This document shows positions 8,769-16,488 of a DNA stretch of 64,000 nt, piece after piece. The DNA comes from Azospirillum brasilense. GTDB taxonomy: Bacteria > Pseudomonadota > Alphaproteobacteria > Azospirillales > Azospirillaceae. Under the pieces are notes generated by a model. That model was not told the origin of the DNA. It saw nothing but the letters and a program-made list of their open reading frames with translations, and made no database searches. The stretch is taken from contig NZ_VITH01000008.1 in NCBI RefSeq assembly GCF_007827815.1, forward strand, positions 1-64,000, given 5' to 3'. Every line of letters begins with the position of its first letter. The stretch's first letter is position 1. Made by a program: the position numbers and the translations under genes.

Positions 8769-9413
8769 ATGACGGCGATGAACTGGCAGACTCTCGGATT
8801 CTTCTTCGCGACGGCCTTCGTGCTGTCGATGACTCCCGGCCCCAACATGCTGCTGGCGATGAGCCTCGGCCTGCGCTACGGCGTCCGCCGGGCGGCCTGG
8901 GGCGGGCTCGGCATGTGCGTGGCGCTGACGACGATGGCCACCCTGTCGGTGCTCGGCCTCGGTGCCCTGCTGGCGGCATCGGAGCCGGCCTTTCAGGCGG
9001 TGAAATGGGCGGGCGTGGCCTATCTGACCTGGCTCGGCATCGCCGCGTGGCGGGCGCCGGTGCCGGACGGCTCGCCGCGCGTCAGCGGTGCCGCGGCGGT
9101 GGAGGAGGCTCCGGCCCATCGTCTGTTCCTGCGCGGTCTGCTCGTCGCCTTCAGCAACCCGAAGGCGCTGGTCTTCATGGCCGCGCTGTTTCCGCAATTC
9201 ATCGACCCGGCGGCCCCGCTGATGCCGCAGCTCGTCGCCCTGGTGGCGATCATGGTGGTGATCGAGTTCGGCTGGATCATGGCCTACGCCACCGGCGGCA
9301 ACAGCATCGGCGCCCGCCTGACCAGCGGGTCCGCCGCCCGCACGCTCAACCGCCTGACCGGCGGCTTGATGATCGGCGCCGGTGGCCTGCTGGCGCTCGC
9401 CCGCCGGCTCTGA
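8769..9413 (+). CDS. LysE/RhtB-family amino-acid exporter
   Basis: Inner-membrane efflux protein of 214 residues with about six hydrophobic segments. The family signature MTPGPNMLLAMSLGLRYG is at about residues 19-36, and the second half carries the GLLVAFSNPKALVFMAALFPQFID motif of RhtB-type transporters. Such proteins export lysine, homoserine, threonine or similar compounds; the substrate cannot be told from sequence. ATG 8769 or ATG 8778 can start it; neither has a strong ribosome site. Confidence 0.85.
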   Translation: MTAMNWQTLGFFFATAFVLSMTPGPNMLLAMSLGLRYGVRRAAWGGLGMCVALTTMATLSVLGLGALLAASEPAFQAVKWAGVAYLTWLGIAAWRAPVPDGSPRVSGAAAVEEAPAHRLFLRGLLVAFSNPKALVFMAALFPQFIDPAAPLMPQLVALVAIMVVIEFGWIMAYATGGNSIGARLTSGSAARTLNRLTGGLMIGAGGLLALARRL

Positions 9414-9432
9414 TCGCCCGCCTTATGATTGC

Positions 9433-10587
9433 TCAGTCCATCCGGCGGAGGGTCGTCTCCAGACGGCCCTTGCCGGAGCGGTCCAGCCATGTGGCGGACA
9501 GGCGCCCGTCCGTCCGCACGCTGTAGCGCAGCACGTTGCGCCCCTTCTCGTCGAAGACCAGCTCGCCGTTTTCGATGCGGCCCTTGCGCTGGGCGCGCTC
9601 CATCGGCTGGTCGGCCTCCATGCCCGGCCCCAGCACATAGTCGGCGTAGACGGCGTCGCCATCGACCCGGTCCACCGCCAGCGCGATTTCCCGCCCGTTG
9701 ATGTAGGCGCCGTACCAGACGCCGAGGAAGGAGCGGGCGCCGGTCCCGGCCGGGGAGGAGGTGCCGCTGCCGGTGCGCGGCTCCGGCGCCGCGGCCCGCA
9801 TCAGCTCGGCGCTCGGCGTGCGGCCCCAGGATTCGTCGCAGGACGGGTCGTCCCGGCGCGGCGGCGCCTCGGCGAAGCGCAGGATGCAGGAGCCGAAGCG
9901 CCGGACGAACATGCCGGTCGTCGCGGCGCCGTGGCCGGTCAGCAGCGCCGGCTGATCGACCACGATGTGGTCCAGTCCGCGCGAGGACAGGATGCCGCGC
10001 GCCGACTCCCCGCGCCCGCCGGGGTCGAAATCGTCACCGTGGAAGAAGAACAGCATCACCCGCGCGCTGTGGATCCCGCGCAGGATCGGCCAGAGCTGAG
10101 CGGCGTTGTCGCGGAAGCTGTCGTAGGAGTCCGAGAAGTTGCCGAAGGCGGCGGGAGCGGTGCCGACGACGGCGTCCACCCGGTCGCTCTGCCCGGCGGC
10201 CATCAGCGAGAGGAAGGCGCCGAAGGACTGGCCGGTCAGCACGACCTTGCGGTAGCCGCGGTCCTTCAACTGGTCGGCGTAGCCCGCCAGCGCGCGGGAG
10301 CTGTTCGGCAGCGTGTCGCTGACCCGCATGCGGTCGAGCCGGAACACGTCCCACCCAGCGTCCTTCATGGTCTTCATGTAGAGGGGCGTGGGCGCGTTCG
10401 AATCCTCCACGTCCACCGACCGCCCGTGGCTCCACACCACCGCGCCGCGGGCCGCCGTCGGGCCGAGCAGGGTGCCGTCGCCATAGGCCGGATTCAGGTG
10501 AATCTGGGCCGCCGCCGGCTGCGCCGCCCCGAGCATCGTCAACGCCACCACCAATCCGAGCAGCGCCTGTCCGACTGTCCGCTTCAT
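9433..10587 (-). CDS. Secreted alpha/beta hydrolase with C-terminal beta-rich domain
   Basis: 384-residue exported protein: signal peptide (RTVGQALLGLVVALTMLGAAQPAAAQ), then an alpha/beta-hydrolase-like domain (VVWSHGRSVD oxyanion region, nucleophile elbow GQSFG, FFHGDDFDPGG carrying a likely catalytic Asp). After a Pro/Gly/Ser-rich linker at about residue 285, a roughly 95-residue domain begins GVWYGAYINGREIALAV and looks all-beta. Substrate unknown. ATG 10587 has AGGAG upstream; the earlier in-frame ATG at 10674 is not supported. It diverges from the unknown gene at 10810. Confidence 0.65.
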   Translation of the reverse strand: MKRTVGQALLGLVVALTMLGAAQPAAAQIHLNPAYGDGTLLGPTAARGAVVWSHGRSVDVEDSNAPTPLYMKTMKDAGWDVFRLDRMRVSDTLPNSSRALAGYADQLKDRGYRKVVLTGQSFGAFLSLMAAGQSDRVDAVVGTAPAAFGNFSDSYDSFRDNAAQLWPILRGIHSARVMLFFFHGDDFDPGGRGESARGILSSRGLDHIVVDQPALLTGHGAATTGMFVRRFGSCILRFAEAPPRRDDPSCDESWGRTPSAELMRAAAPEPRTGSGTSSPAGTGARSFLGVWYGAYINGREIALAVDRVDGDAVYADYVLGPGMEADQPMERAQRKGRIENGELVFDEKGRNVLRYSVRTDGRLSATWLDRSGKGRLETTLRRMD

Positions 10588-10732
10588 CCTTCCACGCTCC
10601 TGTCTGCGGCGTGGAGAGGGTCCCGGAATATGGTTAACCCAACCTTTCCATCGAACCGCGCGGGGCGTCGTCACGGAGCGTTGTCACAGCCTCCGGGCGC
10701 CGGACCAGCTCTGCGTCAGAAAGTCCCAAAGA

Positions 10733-10757
10733 TGCAAATGCGAATGACTCGCAATTC
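10733..10757 (+). promoter_or_regulatory. Fur-like iron box
   Basis: TGCGA (10739-10743) and TCGCA (10749-10753) form a palindrome around ATGAC. The 20 bases from 10737 resemble the AATGCGAATCATTCGCATT-type Fur box at about 16 of 19 positions. It lies 53 bases upstream of the gene at 10810 and 145 bases upstream of the divergent hydrolase. The identity as a Fur site is inferred from the pattern. Confidence 0.45.
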
Positions 10758-10809
10758 TGACGCGGATCGTCTAAGGTCGGTTCCGTCACTTCAGTCGGGA
10801 GGGGTCGAT

Positions 10810-11280
10810 ATGTGCGATTCGGTGGGCGAGGGGAGGCTGTCCCCCTGGACGGTGTCCGATCTGACGACGGCGGAGCGCGCGCTGCTGACCGGCTTCCGGC
10901 AGTGGTTCCGTCATGGCACCGCCGGCGGGATGGCCGCCATGCGGGCCAGCTTTGGCGTGGCCGGCGTGCCCTCGTCGGCTCTTCTGCCGCTGTTCGCGCT
11001 GCTGGGCACGTTCGCCGTGACCAACGCCGGTCGGCCGGCCTTCCGTTGCCCCACCTGCTCGCGGGTCGGGATGGACGAGATGGCGGTTCTGGATGCGCTG
11101 GCCGCCATGCAGGCCGGGGAAGGCGACGTGACGATCCAGGTGTTCGACCGCTGGCTTCCCCTGGTCGCCCTGACCATGGCCGCGGATTCCGCGCGGGAAT
11201 TGGCGGACATCCTGGACGGCGCGCGCATCCGTCTGCCGCGGCGCCGTCCGGCCCGGCTCATAGCGCTGGCGGCGGAATAA
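10810..11280 (+). CDS. Unknown protein behind a Fur-like box
   Basis: 156-residue soluble protein that I do not recognise. It is hydrophobic in the middle (SSALLPLFALLGTFAVTNAG) and has a CPTC motif at about residues 79-82 within FRCPTCSRVGMDE. The N-terminal part (LLTGFRQWFRHGTAGG) is amphipathic. ATG 10810 follows GGGAGGGG at 10798-10805. The Fur-like palindrome upstream suggests iron-responsive expression, and the CPTC pair could bind metal, but both are inferences. The 3' end overlaps the converging GNAT gene by 23 bases. Confidence 0.65.
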   Translation: MCDSVGEGRLSPWTVSDLTTAERALLTGFRQWFRHGTAGGMAAMRASFGVAGVPSSALLPLFALLGTFAVTNAGRPAFRCPTCSRVGMDEMAVLDALAAMQAGEGDVTIQVFDRWLPLVALTMAADSARELADILDGARIRLPRRRPARLIALAAE

Positions 11281-11833
11281 CCGGTGCGAAGCCGGCTCCG
11301 GTCTGCCACGCCGCCTGCCGGAGCAGCGGCTTGCGCATGATCCACTGATCGATGGGAACCTGAACCAGCTCGCCGGCCGGGGTGCGGTAGGAATAACGTC
11401 CCCGTTCGGTGCCGCGCAACTCGTACCCCAGCCGCTCGTAGAAGGCGAGTACCCCAGGGTTGTCCCGGTCCACGCCCAGCTCCGCCTCCGAATAGCCGTG
11501 GTCGAGCGCGGTGCCCTCGGCGGCGGCCATCAGCCGCGTGGCGATTCCCCGATTGCGGAAGGGCTGGAACACCCGCAACGCCCACAGCGTGGCGCGACGC
11601 AGATGCCGCTTGCGCTGGAAATCGATGCAGATCTGGCCGGCGGGAAAGCCGTTGACCTCCGCCACCAGAAGCGCGCCGCTTCCGCGTTCCTGGGCGCGGA
11701 ACGCCGTGGCGAGGATTTCCCGGTGCGGCGTGTGCAGCCCGAACCATTCGAGATCCGGCAGATCGGTCCGGCAGGCCGGGCGAATTGCGACGGGCAGGCT
11801 GATGACATCCTGCGACGCGGTGGCGGCGTCCAT
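11258..11833 (-). CDS. GNAT-family N-acetyltransferase
   Basis: 191 residues with the GNAT fold: ALLVAEVNGFPAGQICIDF (strands 2-4), the acetyl-CoA pyrophosphate loop FQPFRNRGIATRLM (RxxGxA type) and [15 protein letters not shown] near the C-terminus. The C-terminal tail (QVPIDQWIMRKPLLRQ) is extra. Substrate unknown. ATG 11833 has a strong GGAGGAGG ribosome site 5 bases upstream, so the open frame beyond it (to 11932) is not used. It converges on the unknown gene at 10810-11280. Confidence 0.85.
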   Translation of the reverse strand: MDAATASQDVISLPVAIRPACRTDLPDLEWFGLHTPHREILATAFRAQERGSGALLVAEVNGFPAGQICIDFQRKRHLRRATLWALRVFQPFRNRGIATRLMAAAEGTALDHGYSEAELGVDRDNPGVLAFYERLGYELRGTERGRYSYRTPAGELVQVPIDQWIMRKPLLRQAAWQTGAGFAPVIPPPAL

Positions 11834-12151
11834 TCCTCCTCCGGACTTCAAACCATCTGACGGAGTGAACGGGCCGGCGCAGGCAGCGTTCCCCCCGTCC
11901 GATGAAAGTCTTAGCGGGCAAAGCCGGTCCACGACGCCTGGAGCAAAGGAAAAATTGTGAAAAGTTGCGCGTAAAAACGATCCTCATCGTCGCTATAAAC
12001 AACCTTTAGGATATGACGATAAGCCTTGTTGACGGATCGGGACGCCTCTTGATAAGTCTCTAAACGTTATAGGGCGCAAAGATGCCCGTGCGGTGACGGC
12101 GCGAGACCCTCATGCCGAGGGACGGCGCCCAGAGACAGGGGAGGGCGTGCG
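11834..12151. other. Intergenic region with promoter for the 56-residue protein
   Basis: About 318 bases with no gene. The stretch 11945-12085 is AT-rich for this genome and separates two divergent genes. A possible sigma70 promoter on the + strand is TTGACG (12029-12034), 16 bases, GATAAG (12051-12056). No other clear sites were seen. Confidence 0.4.
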
Positions 12152-12322
12152 ATGATCAAAATTGTCAACCTGGGGCGCACCGGCCTTTTCGTGGCGATGC
12201 AGAATGGTGCCCTGACCACCATTGGCGGTCGCAGTCACTGGCGGTCGCTCGACGACATCCGTTCGGCCGCCACCGCGGCGAAGCTCAAGATCAGCGATAC
12301 GGTTCTTCGCACCGTTCTCTGA
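12152..12322 (+). CDS. Small unknown protein, 56 residues
   Basis: ATG 12152 opens a 56-codon frame ending at TGA 12320-12322, with a purine-rich GGGGAGGG ribosome site at 12139-12146. The protein starts MIKIVNLGRTGLF and ends KISDTVLRTVL; it is basic and shows G/C-rich third positions like a real gene. It has an AT-rich promoter-like region upstream. No family is recognised. The inverted repeat at 12368-12395 lies 45 bases downstream. Confidence 0.55.
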   Translation: MIKIVNLGRTGLFVAMQNGALTTIGGRSHWRSLDDIRSAATAAKLKISDTVLRTVL

Positions 12323-12367
12323 TGCGACGCCCGCCTTTTTAAAACAGCGGATCGGGTGTTCCAAACA

Positions 12368-12395
12368 GCCGGCGGCACTCTCTCAGGCCGCCGGC
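12368..12395. terminator. Inverted repeat between converging genes
   Basis: GCCGGCGGC (12368-12376) pairs perfectly with GCCGCCGGC (12387-12395) over a 10-base loop. It sits between the ends of the small gene and the chemoreceptor gene and could terminate both, but there is no real T-run on either side. Confidence 0.35.
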
Positions 12396-12413
12396 CGCAC
12401 ATTGTTCCAGTGA

Positions 12414-13760
12414 TCAGCCGGCCCGGACCCGCGCCAGGAAGCGGTCGACCTCGGCCCGCAGATTGTTCGAATGAACGGACAACTCGTTCGTTGCGGAGAG
12501 GACGCTGCGCGCCTCCGACCCCGTGTCCGACGCCGAGGAATTGACTCGGACGATGGTCTCGCTGACCTCGCGCGTGCCGATCGAGGCCTGCTGGACGTTG
12601 CGGGCGATCTCGGTGGTGGCGGCGCCCTGCTCCTCCATGGCCGAGGCGATGGAGGTCGAAATGTCGTTGATCCGCGCGATGGTTTCCGAGATCGAGCGGA
12701 TGGCGAGTACCGCGTCCTGGGTCGCTCCCTGGACCGCGCCGATCTGGGAGTTGATCTCCTCCGTCGCTTTTGCGGTCTGGTTGGCGAGGCTCTTCACCTC
12801 CGACGCCACGACGGCGAAACCCTTGCCGGCCTCGCCGGCGCGGGCCGCCTCGATGGTCGCGTTCAAGGCGAGGAGGTTGGTCTGGCTGGCGATGTCGTGA
12901 ATCAGCTTCACCACCTGACCGATGCGGCTGGCGGCGTCGGCCAGTCCCTGCACCGTGGTGTTGGTGCGCTCCGCCTGCGACATGGCCTCTCCGGCGATGG
13001 CGGCCGACTGGGTCACCTGATGGCTGATCTCACCGATGGAGGCGGTCAGTTCCTCCGCCGCCGCGGCGACGGTCTGGATGTTGACGGAGGCCTCCTCCGC
13101 GGCGGCCGCGACCTGGGTGGACTGCGCGCTGGTTTCCTCGGCGGTGCGGCTCATGTTCTGGGCGGTGCCCTGGAGCTGGTGCGCGGCGGAGGCCACGGCC
13201 TGCACCACGCTCTTCACCTCGCGTTCGAACGAGTCGGCGGTGGTCCCCAACTCGCGCGAGATGATCGCGGCGGTGTTCAGGTCGACATAGACCGAGGTCG
13301 CCAGATCCATGTCGAGGAAGACCGCCTTGTTGATCGCCTGCATGAGTTGGGCGAGCTTCTCCGGCTTCTTGCGGTAGACTTGATAGGCGAGGTCGATCAG
13401 CTTGTTCAGGGTGAAGCAGTAGGCGCCGGTGTACCAGCGCGGCTCCAGGCCGATGCGCTGGTGGGCCTGCCCGATCTTCAGCACCTGCGCCATGTAGGCG
13501 TCGTCAAAGGTGCCGGTGAAGACGTTCTTCAGCCAATGCTGCTTTTGCATGTCGCGCGCCCGGCTGACCACCGTCGGATTGGCGAGCAGCGTCGCGACCT
13601 GGGGAACGGCGCGCAGGTATTCGTAGAATTCCTCGAGGATCTGGTCGATGCGCTGGGCGAGATAAGGTTGGAAGTCCCGAAGGATGGCCTTCGTGGGTTC
13701 GTCGATTCGCAAAAAGGAGATTCGGTCGAGAATGGATTGCGTCTGGGCAGAATGCGACAT
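12414..13760 (-). CDS. Globin-coupled methyl-accepting chemotaxis protein (HemAT-like)
   Basis: 448-residue soluble chemoreceptor with no membrane segment. Residues about 15-175 form a globin/protoglobin sensor domain: the proximal heme histidine is probably in [20 protein letters not shown] (about residue 99), the hallmark of globin-coupled sensors. The C-terminal half is an MCP signalling domain with the conserved hairpin tip [29 protein letters not shown] that contacts CheA and CheW. It most likely senses oxygen for aerotaxis, which suits a microaerophilic diazotroph. Single gene; upstream 13761-13990 is shared with the end of rpoH and carries no other gene. Confidence 0.92.
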   Translation of the reverse strand: MSHSAQTQSILDRISFLRIDEPTKAILRDFQPYLAQRIDQILEEFYEYLRAVPQVATLLANPTVVSRARDMQKQHWLKNVFTGTFDDAYMAQVLKIGQAHQRIGLEPRWYTGAYCFTLNKLIDLAYQVYRKKPEKLAQLMQAINKAVFLDMDLATSVYVDLNTAAIISRELGTTADSFEREVKSVVQAVASAAHQLQGTAQNMSRTAEETSAQSTQVAAAAEEASVNIQTVAAAAEELTASIGEISHQVTQSAAIAGEAMSQAERTNTTVQGLADAASRIGQVVKLIHDIASQTNLLALNATIEAARAGEAGKGFAVVASEVKSLANQTAKATEEINSQIGAVQGATQDAVLAIRSISETIARINDISTSIASAMEEQGAATTEIARNVQQASIGTREVSETIVRVNSSASDTGSEARSVLSATNELSVHSNNLRAEVDRFLARVRAG

Positions 13761-13914
13761 GGATCGACTTCCCCGCGAAAATAGGACCGCATCAGATTAG
13801 CGCAATTTGTTTTTAATGCAAAGTAACTAACCTGCGGGCGGCACTATGGAGGGTTATGATCGGTGTGGAAACCGGCAGAGTTGTCGCAGGCCGGCAAATC
13901 ATTAAACGCTGATA

Positions 13915-13953
13915 AAAATAGAAAACCGGCGGAGCCGTTTGGCATCCGCCGGT
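13915..13953 (-). terminator. Rho-independent terminator of rpoH
   Basis: On the minus strand, ACCGGCGGA-T-GCC and GGC-T-CCGCCGGT form a 13-bp stem with one mismatch around AAAC, followed by TTTCTATTTTT. It lies 40 bases after the rpoH stop. Confidence 0.8.
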
Positions 13954-13992
13954 ATGTAGTGGGCCGCCGTGGACTTCGACTGTTCGTCTACA

Positions 13993-14883
13993 TCAGGCAG
14001 CCATGTGGGCCGGGGCGCGGCGCAGAGCCTGGGCGGCGCTGAGGACGGCTTTCTGCAGCTTTTCGAAGGCGCGCACCTCGATCTGGCGCACCCGCTCGCG
14101 CGACACGCAGAACTGCTGGCTCAGCGACTCCAGGGTCGACGGATCCTCCTTCAGGCGGCGCTCGAACAGGATGCGGCGCTCGCGGTCGTCCAGCCGCTCC
14201 AGGGCTTGGCCGACCAGCCGGCGGCGCAGGGCCAGCTCGTCGGCGTCGGCAATCACGCTCTCCTGCGTCGGGCGGTCGTCGGCCAGGAGTTCCAGCCAGT
14301 TGGTCTCACCGTCGCTGGACAGGGCGGCGTCGAGCGAGCTGTCGTTGGACGAGAGCCGGCGGTTCATCTCCACCACCTCCTGCTCCGGCACGTCCAGCTC
14401 GGTGGCGATGGCGGTGACGGTCGAGGGGGACAGGTCGCCCTGCTCCAGCTCCTGCATCTGGCTCTTCAGGCGGCGCAGGTTGAAGAACAGCTTCTTCTGG
14501 GCAGCGGTCGTGCCCATCTTCACCAGCGACCAGCTGTGCAGGATGTATTCCTGGATGGAGGCGCGGATCCACCAGGTGGCGTAAGTCGCGAAACGGAAGC
14601 CGCGCTCCGGATCGAACTTCTGCGCGGCCTGCATCAGGCCAACATTGCCTTCGGCGACGAGGTCGGGCAGCGGCAGGCCGTAGCCGCCGAAGCCGCGGGC
14701 GATCTTGATGACCAGCCGCAGGTGGCTGCCCACCAGACGTTCCAGCGCATGGCCGTTCCCGCGGTCACGCCAGGCGACGGCGAGCTCGCGCTCTTCGTCG
14801 GGGGCCAGGATGGGGAACCGCTTCGACTCCTCGACATAGCGGGTCAGGCTGGCGTTTTCACCAGTCAGGAGTTTCTTGAGCAC
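13993..14883 (-). CDS. rpoH: RNA polymerase heat-shock sigma factor RpoH
   Basis: Sigma-32 directs transcription of heat-shock genes. 296 residues, normal for the family. Region 2 contains HLRLVIKIARGFGGYGLP, DLVAEGNVGLMQA and FATYATWWIRASIQEYIL; the RpoH box QKKLFFNLRR, diagnostic for sigma-32 and involved in stability and core binding, is present; region 4 ends with SRERVRQIEVRAFEKLQ. GTG 14883 is preceded by AGGAGG 5 bases upstream, so the longer open frame to 15012 is rejected. A long AT-rich leader with a hairpin precedes it. Confidence 0.95.
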   Translation of the reverse strand: MLKKLLTGENASLTRYVEESKRFPILAPDEERELAVAWRDRGNGHALERLVGSHLRLVIKIARGFGGYGLPLPDLVAEGNVGLMQAAQKFDPERGFRFATYATWWIRASIQEYILHSWSLVKMGTTAAQKKLFFNLRRLKSQMQELEQGDLSPSTVTAIATELDVPEQEVVEMNRRLSSNDSSLDAALSSDGETNWLELLADDRPTQESVIADADELALRRRLVGQALERLDDRERRILFERRLKEDPSTLESLSQQFCVSRERVRQIEVRAFEKLQKAVLSAAQALRRAPAHMAA

Positions 14884-15395
14884 ACCGGCCTCCTCTCTCC
14901 AACGCTCCACCGTCCCTTGCCGTGGAACCCTTTCGATGGCCGTTCGCAGACGCCCACCGTTTCGGCATTTTTTTTGTGGGGGATTTGCCGAAATTATCCG
15001 GGAACACGTCAATCAGACATTGATACTGTGCCGCCACCTCCAAGTTGGATCAAGCCTTGAAACGGCGGTGCAGCAATATTTTTTGGCCTATGTCCGGACT
15101 ATTCGGGCCTTATGAATGCCGAAAAGATCGGAAGAACTTTTGGAAGATTGGCGAAAAGATGACGATTTTCGTTTGGAGTTAAGGCAGATGCGGTTCTCTC
15201 CGCTTGGTCATCACTCGGCCATACGGCTTTATCCTCTGCATAAGCTCTGGCCATACAGGCTAATGGCGCGCGCTACAGGGCATATGACGTTCTTCAGGGG
15301 TGCGCGGTGAAGCGCGGTCCCGCCCCGGCGAGGCCGGTGTTCTCCCAGGTTGCGGACGTGCTATTCCAGGTCCGAACAAGGCGAGAGGCCCCCTC
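14884..15395. other. AT-rich non-coding region upstream of rpoH and the PAT-type gene
   Basis: About 510 bases between divergent genes. 14960-14993 holds an inverted repeat in the rpoH leader. 15217-15261 holds two direct repeats GGCCATAC with GGCT, 32 bases apart. A 64-codon frame at 15116-15310 uses AT-rich codons unlike the neighbours and is not accepted as a gene. No clear promoter pair was found for either gene. Confidence 0.4.
14960..14993 (-). promoter_or_regulatory. Hairpin in the rpoH leader
   Basis: TTTCGGCA (14960-14967) and TGCCGAAA (14986-14993) are perfect complements with an 18-base loop; read on the minus strand the loop has a C-run followed by an A-run. It lies 77-110 bases before the rpoH start. 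It could be a regulatory RNA structure or an operator; no T-run follows the second arm as in a normal terminator. Confidence 0.35.
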
Positions 15396-15920
15396 ATGCA
15401 CATCCGCGACAGCCGGACCGACGATCTGCCGCGCATCCACGCGATCTACACCCACCATGTCCTGACCGGCACGGCCAGCTTCGAGGAGGTGCCTCCCGGT
15501 CCGGAGGAGCTTGCCCGCCGGCGGGACGACGTGCTGGCCCGGGGCATGCCCTATGTCGTTGCGGAGATGGACGGGCGGGTCATAGGATACGCCTATGCCG
15601 GACCTTACCGGCTGCGCACCGCCTACCGCTACAGCGTTGAGGATTCGATTTATCTCGACCCGGACTGCACAGGCCGCGGTGCCGGGCGGGCCTTGCTCGC
15701 GGCGGTGATCGACCGCTGCGCGGCGGCGGGGTGCCGCCAGATGCTCGCGGTGATCGGCGACAGCGGCAACGCGGCGTCCATCGGCCTGCACCGGAGTCTG
15801 GGTTTCGAATCAGCGGGCCTGCTGAGGTCGGTTGGATTCAAGTTCGGGCGCTGGGTGGACAGCGTCCTGATGCAGCGTCCACTGGGGCACGGGGACACGG
15901 TGCTGCCGGACGATCGTTGA
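15396..15920 (+). CDS. PAT/Bar-type GNAT acetyltransferase
   Basis: 174 residues closely fitting phosphinothricin/methionine-sulfoximine acetyltransferases: IRDSRTDDLPRIHAIYTHHVLTGTASFEE at the start, GYAYAGPYRLRTAYRYSVEDSIYLDP, the acetyl-CoA loop GRGAGRALL, and NAASIGLHRSLGFESAGLL. These enzymes acetylate glutamate analogues or methionine sulfone-like compounds; true substrate is unknown. ATG 15396 matches the family start; the frame upstream to 15300 does not. It diverges from rpoH and converges on mucR. Confidence 0.88.
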   Translation: MHIRDSRTDDLPRIHAIYTHHVLTGTASFEEVPPGPEELARRRDDVLARGMPYVVAEMDGRVIGYAYAGPYRLRTAYRYSVEDSIYLDPDCTGRGAGRALLAAVIDRCAAAGCRQMLAVIGDSGNAASIGLHRSLGFESAGLLRSVGFKFGRWVDSVLMQRPLGHGDTVLPDDR

Positions 15921-15934
15921 CGGAACGCTTTAAA

Positions 15935-15963
15935 CAAAAAGGGCGCATCCTGGGGACGCGCCC
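15935..15963 (-). terminator. Rho-independent terminator of the HU-mucR transcript
   Basis: On the minus strand GGGCGCGTCC and its near-complement GGATGCGCCC form a stem with a CCAG loop, followed by TTTTT (15936-15940). It ends the transcript from 16764 to 16010. Confidence 0.8.
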
Positions 15964-16009
15964 GCTGTAAACCACCGGATCGGTCGGCCGCCGGGTGAAG
16001 GGCAGGGGG

Positions 16010-16420
16010 TCAGTCCTGCGCGACCCGCTTGCGGCCCAAGCCGAGCTTGGTGGCCATTTCCGACCGGGCCTTGGCGTAGTTCGGGGCAACCATCGGATAT
16101 TCCGCCGGCAGGCTCCACTTGGCGCGGTAGTCGTCCGGGGACATGTCGTAGACGGTCTTGAGATGCCGCTTCAGCATCTTCAGCTTCTTTCCGTCCTCAA
16201 GACAGATGATGTATTCCGGGGTGACCGACTTCTTGATCGGCACCGCGGGGACCAGTTCGGCCTTGGCCGGCGCGGCCTTTTCCTCGCCCAGGCCGTTGAA
16301 GGCCGCCTGAACGTTCAGGATCAGCGCCGGCAGGTCGGAGACCGGCACCGTGTTGTTGCCGACATAGGCCGAGACGACCTTGGCGGTCAGGGCCTGCAAT
16401 TCCGATGCTTCGATGGTCAT
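16010..16420 (-). CDS. mucR: MucR/Ros-family transcriptional regulator
   Basis: 136-residue DNA-binding regulator. N-terminal oligomerisation helix with IEASELQALTAKVVSAYVGNN, then the Ros/MucR zinc-finger-like domain YIICLEDGKKLKMLKRHL...YRAKWSLPAEYPMVAPNYAKARS. MucR proteins silence AT-rich promoters and control exopolysaccharide, motility and cell-cycle genes in alphaproteobacteria. The second Cys is Asp (CLED) and the second His position is Val/Tyr (KTVYDMSP), so the usual zinc site is incomplete. ATG 16420 follows GGAG. It is the second gene after HU on the same strand, 68 bases apart. Confidence 0.92.
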   Translation of the reverse strand: MTIEASELQALTAKVVSAYVGNNTVPVSDLPALILNVQAAFNGLGEEKAAPAKAELVPAVPIKKSVTPEYIICLEDGKKLKMLKRHLKTVYDMSPDDYRAKWSLPAEYPMVAPNYAKARSEMATKLGLGRKRVAQD

Positions 16421-16488
16421 GGCCGCGTTCAGCTCCGTTCCCCTGTGAGTCGGCCGTTTTGGAACGGCCTTGGATTGGGCGATGTCGA

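Noticed and set aside
15056-15080. CTTGAAA followed by an AATATTTTT stretch, resembling a heat-shock sigma-32 promoter
   Set aside because: It reads away from rpoH and the spacing (about 12) is short for the alphaproteobacterial consensus; no gene is placed to use it.
15116-15310. 64-codon open frame starting MPKRSEELLEDW in the AT-rich gap upstream of rpoH
   Set aside because: Codons are AT-rich and unlike the neighbours, there is no ribosome site, and it overlaps the direct repeats; more likely non-coding.
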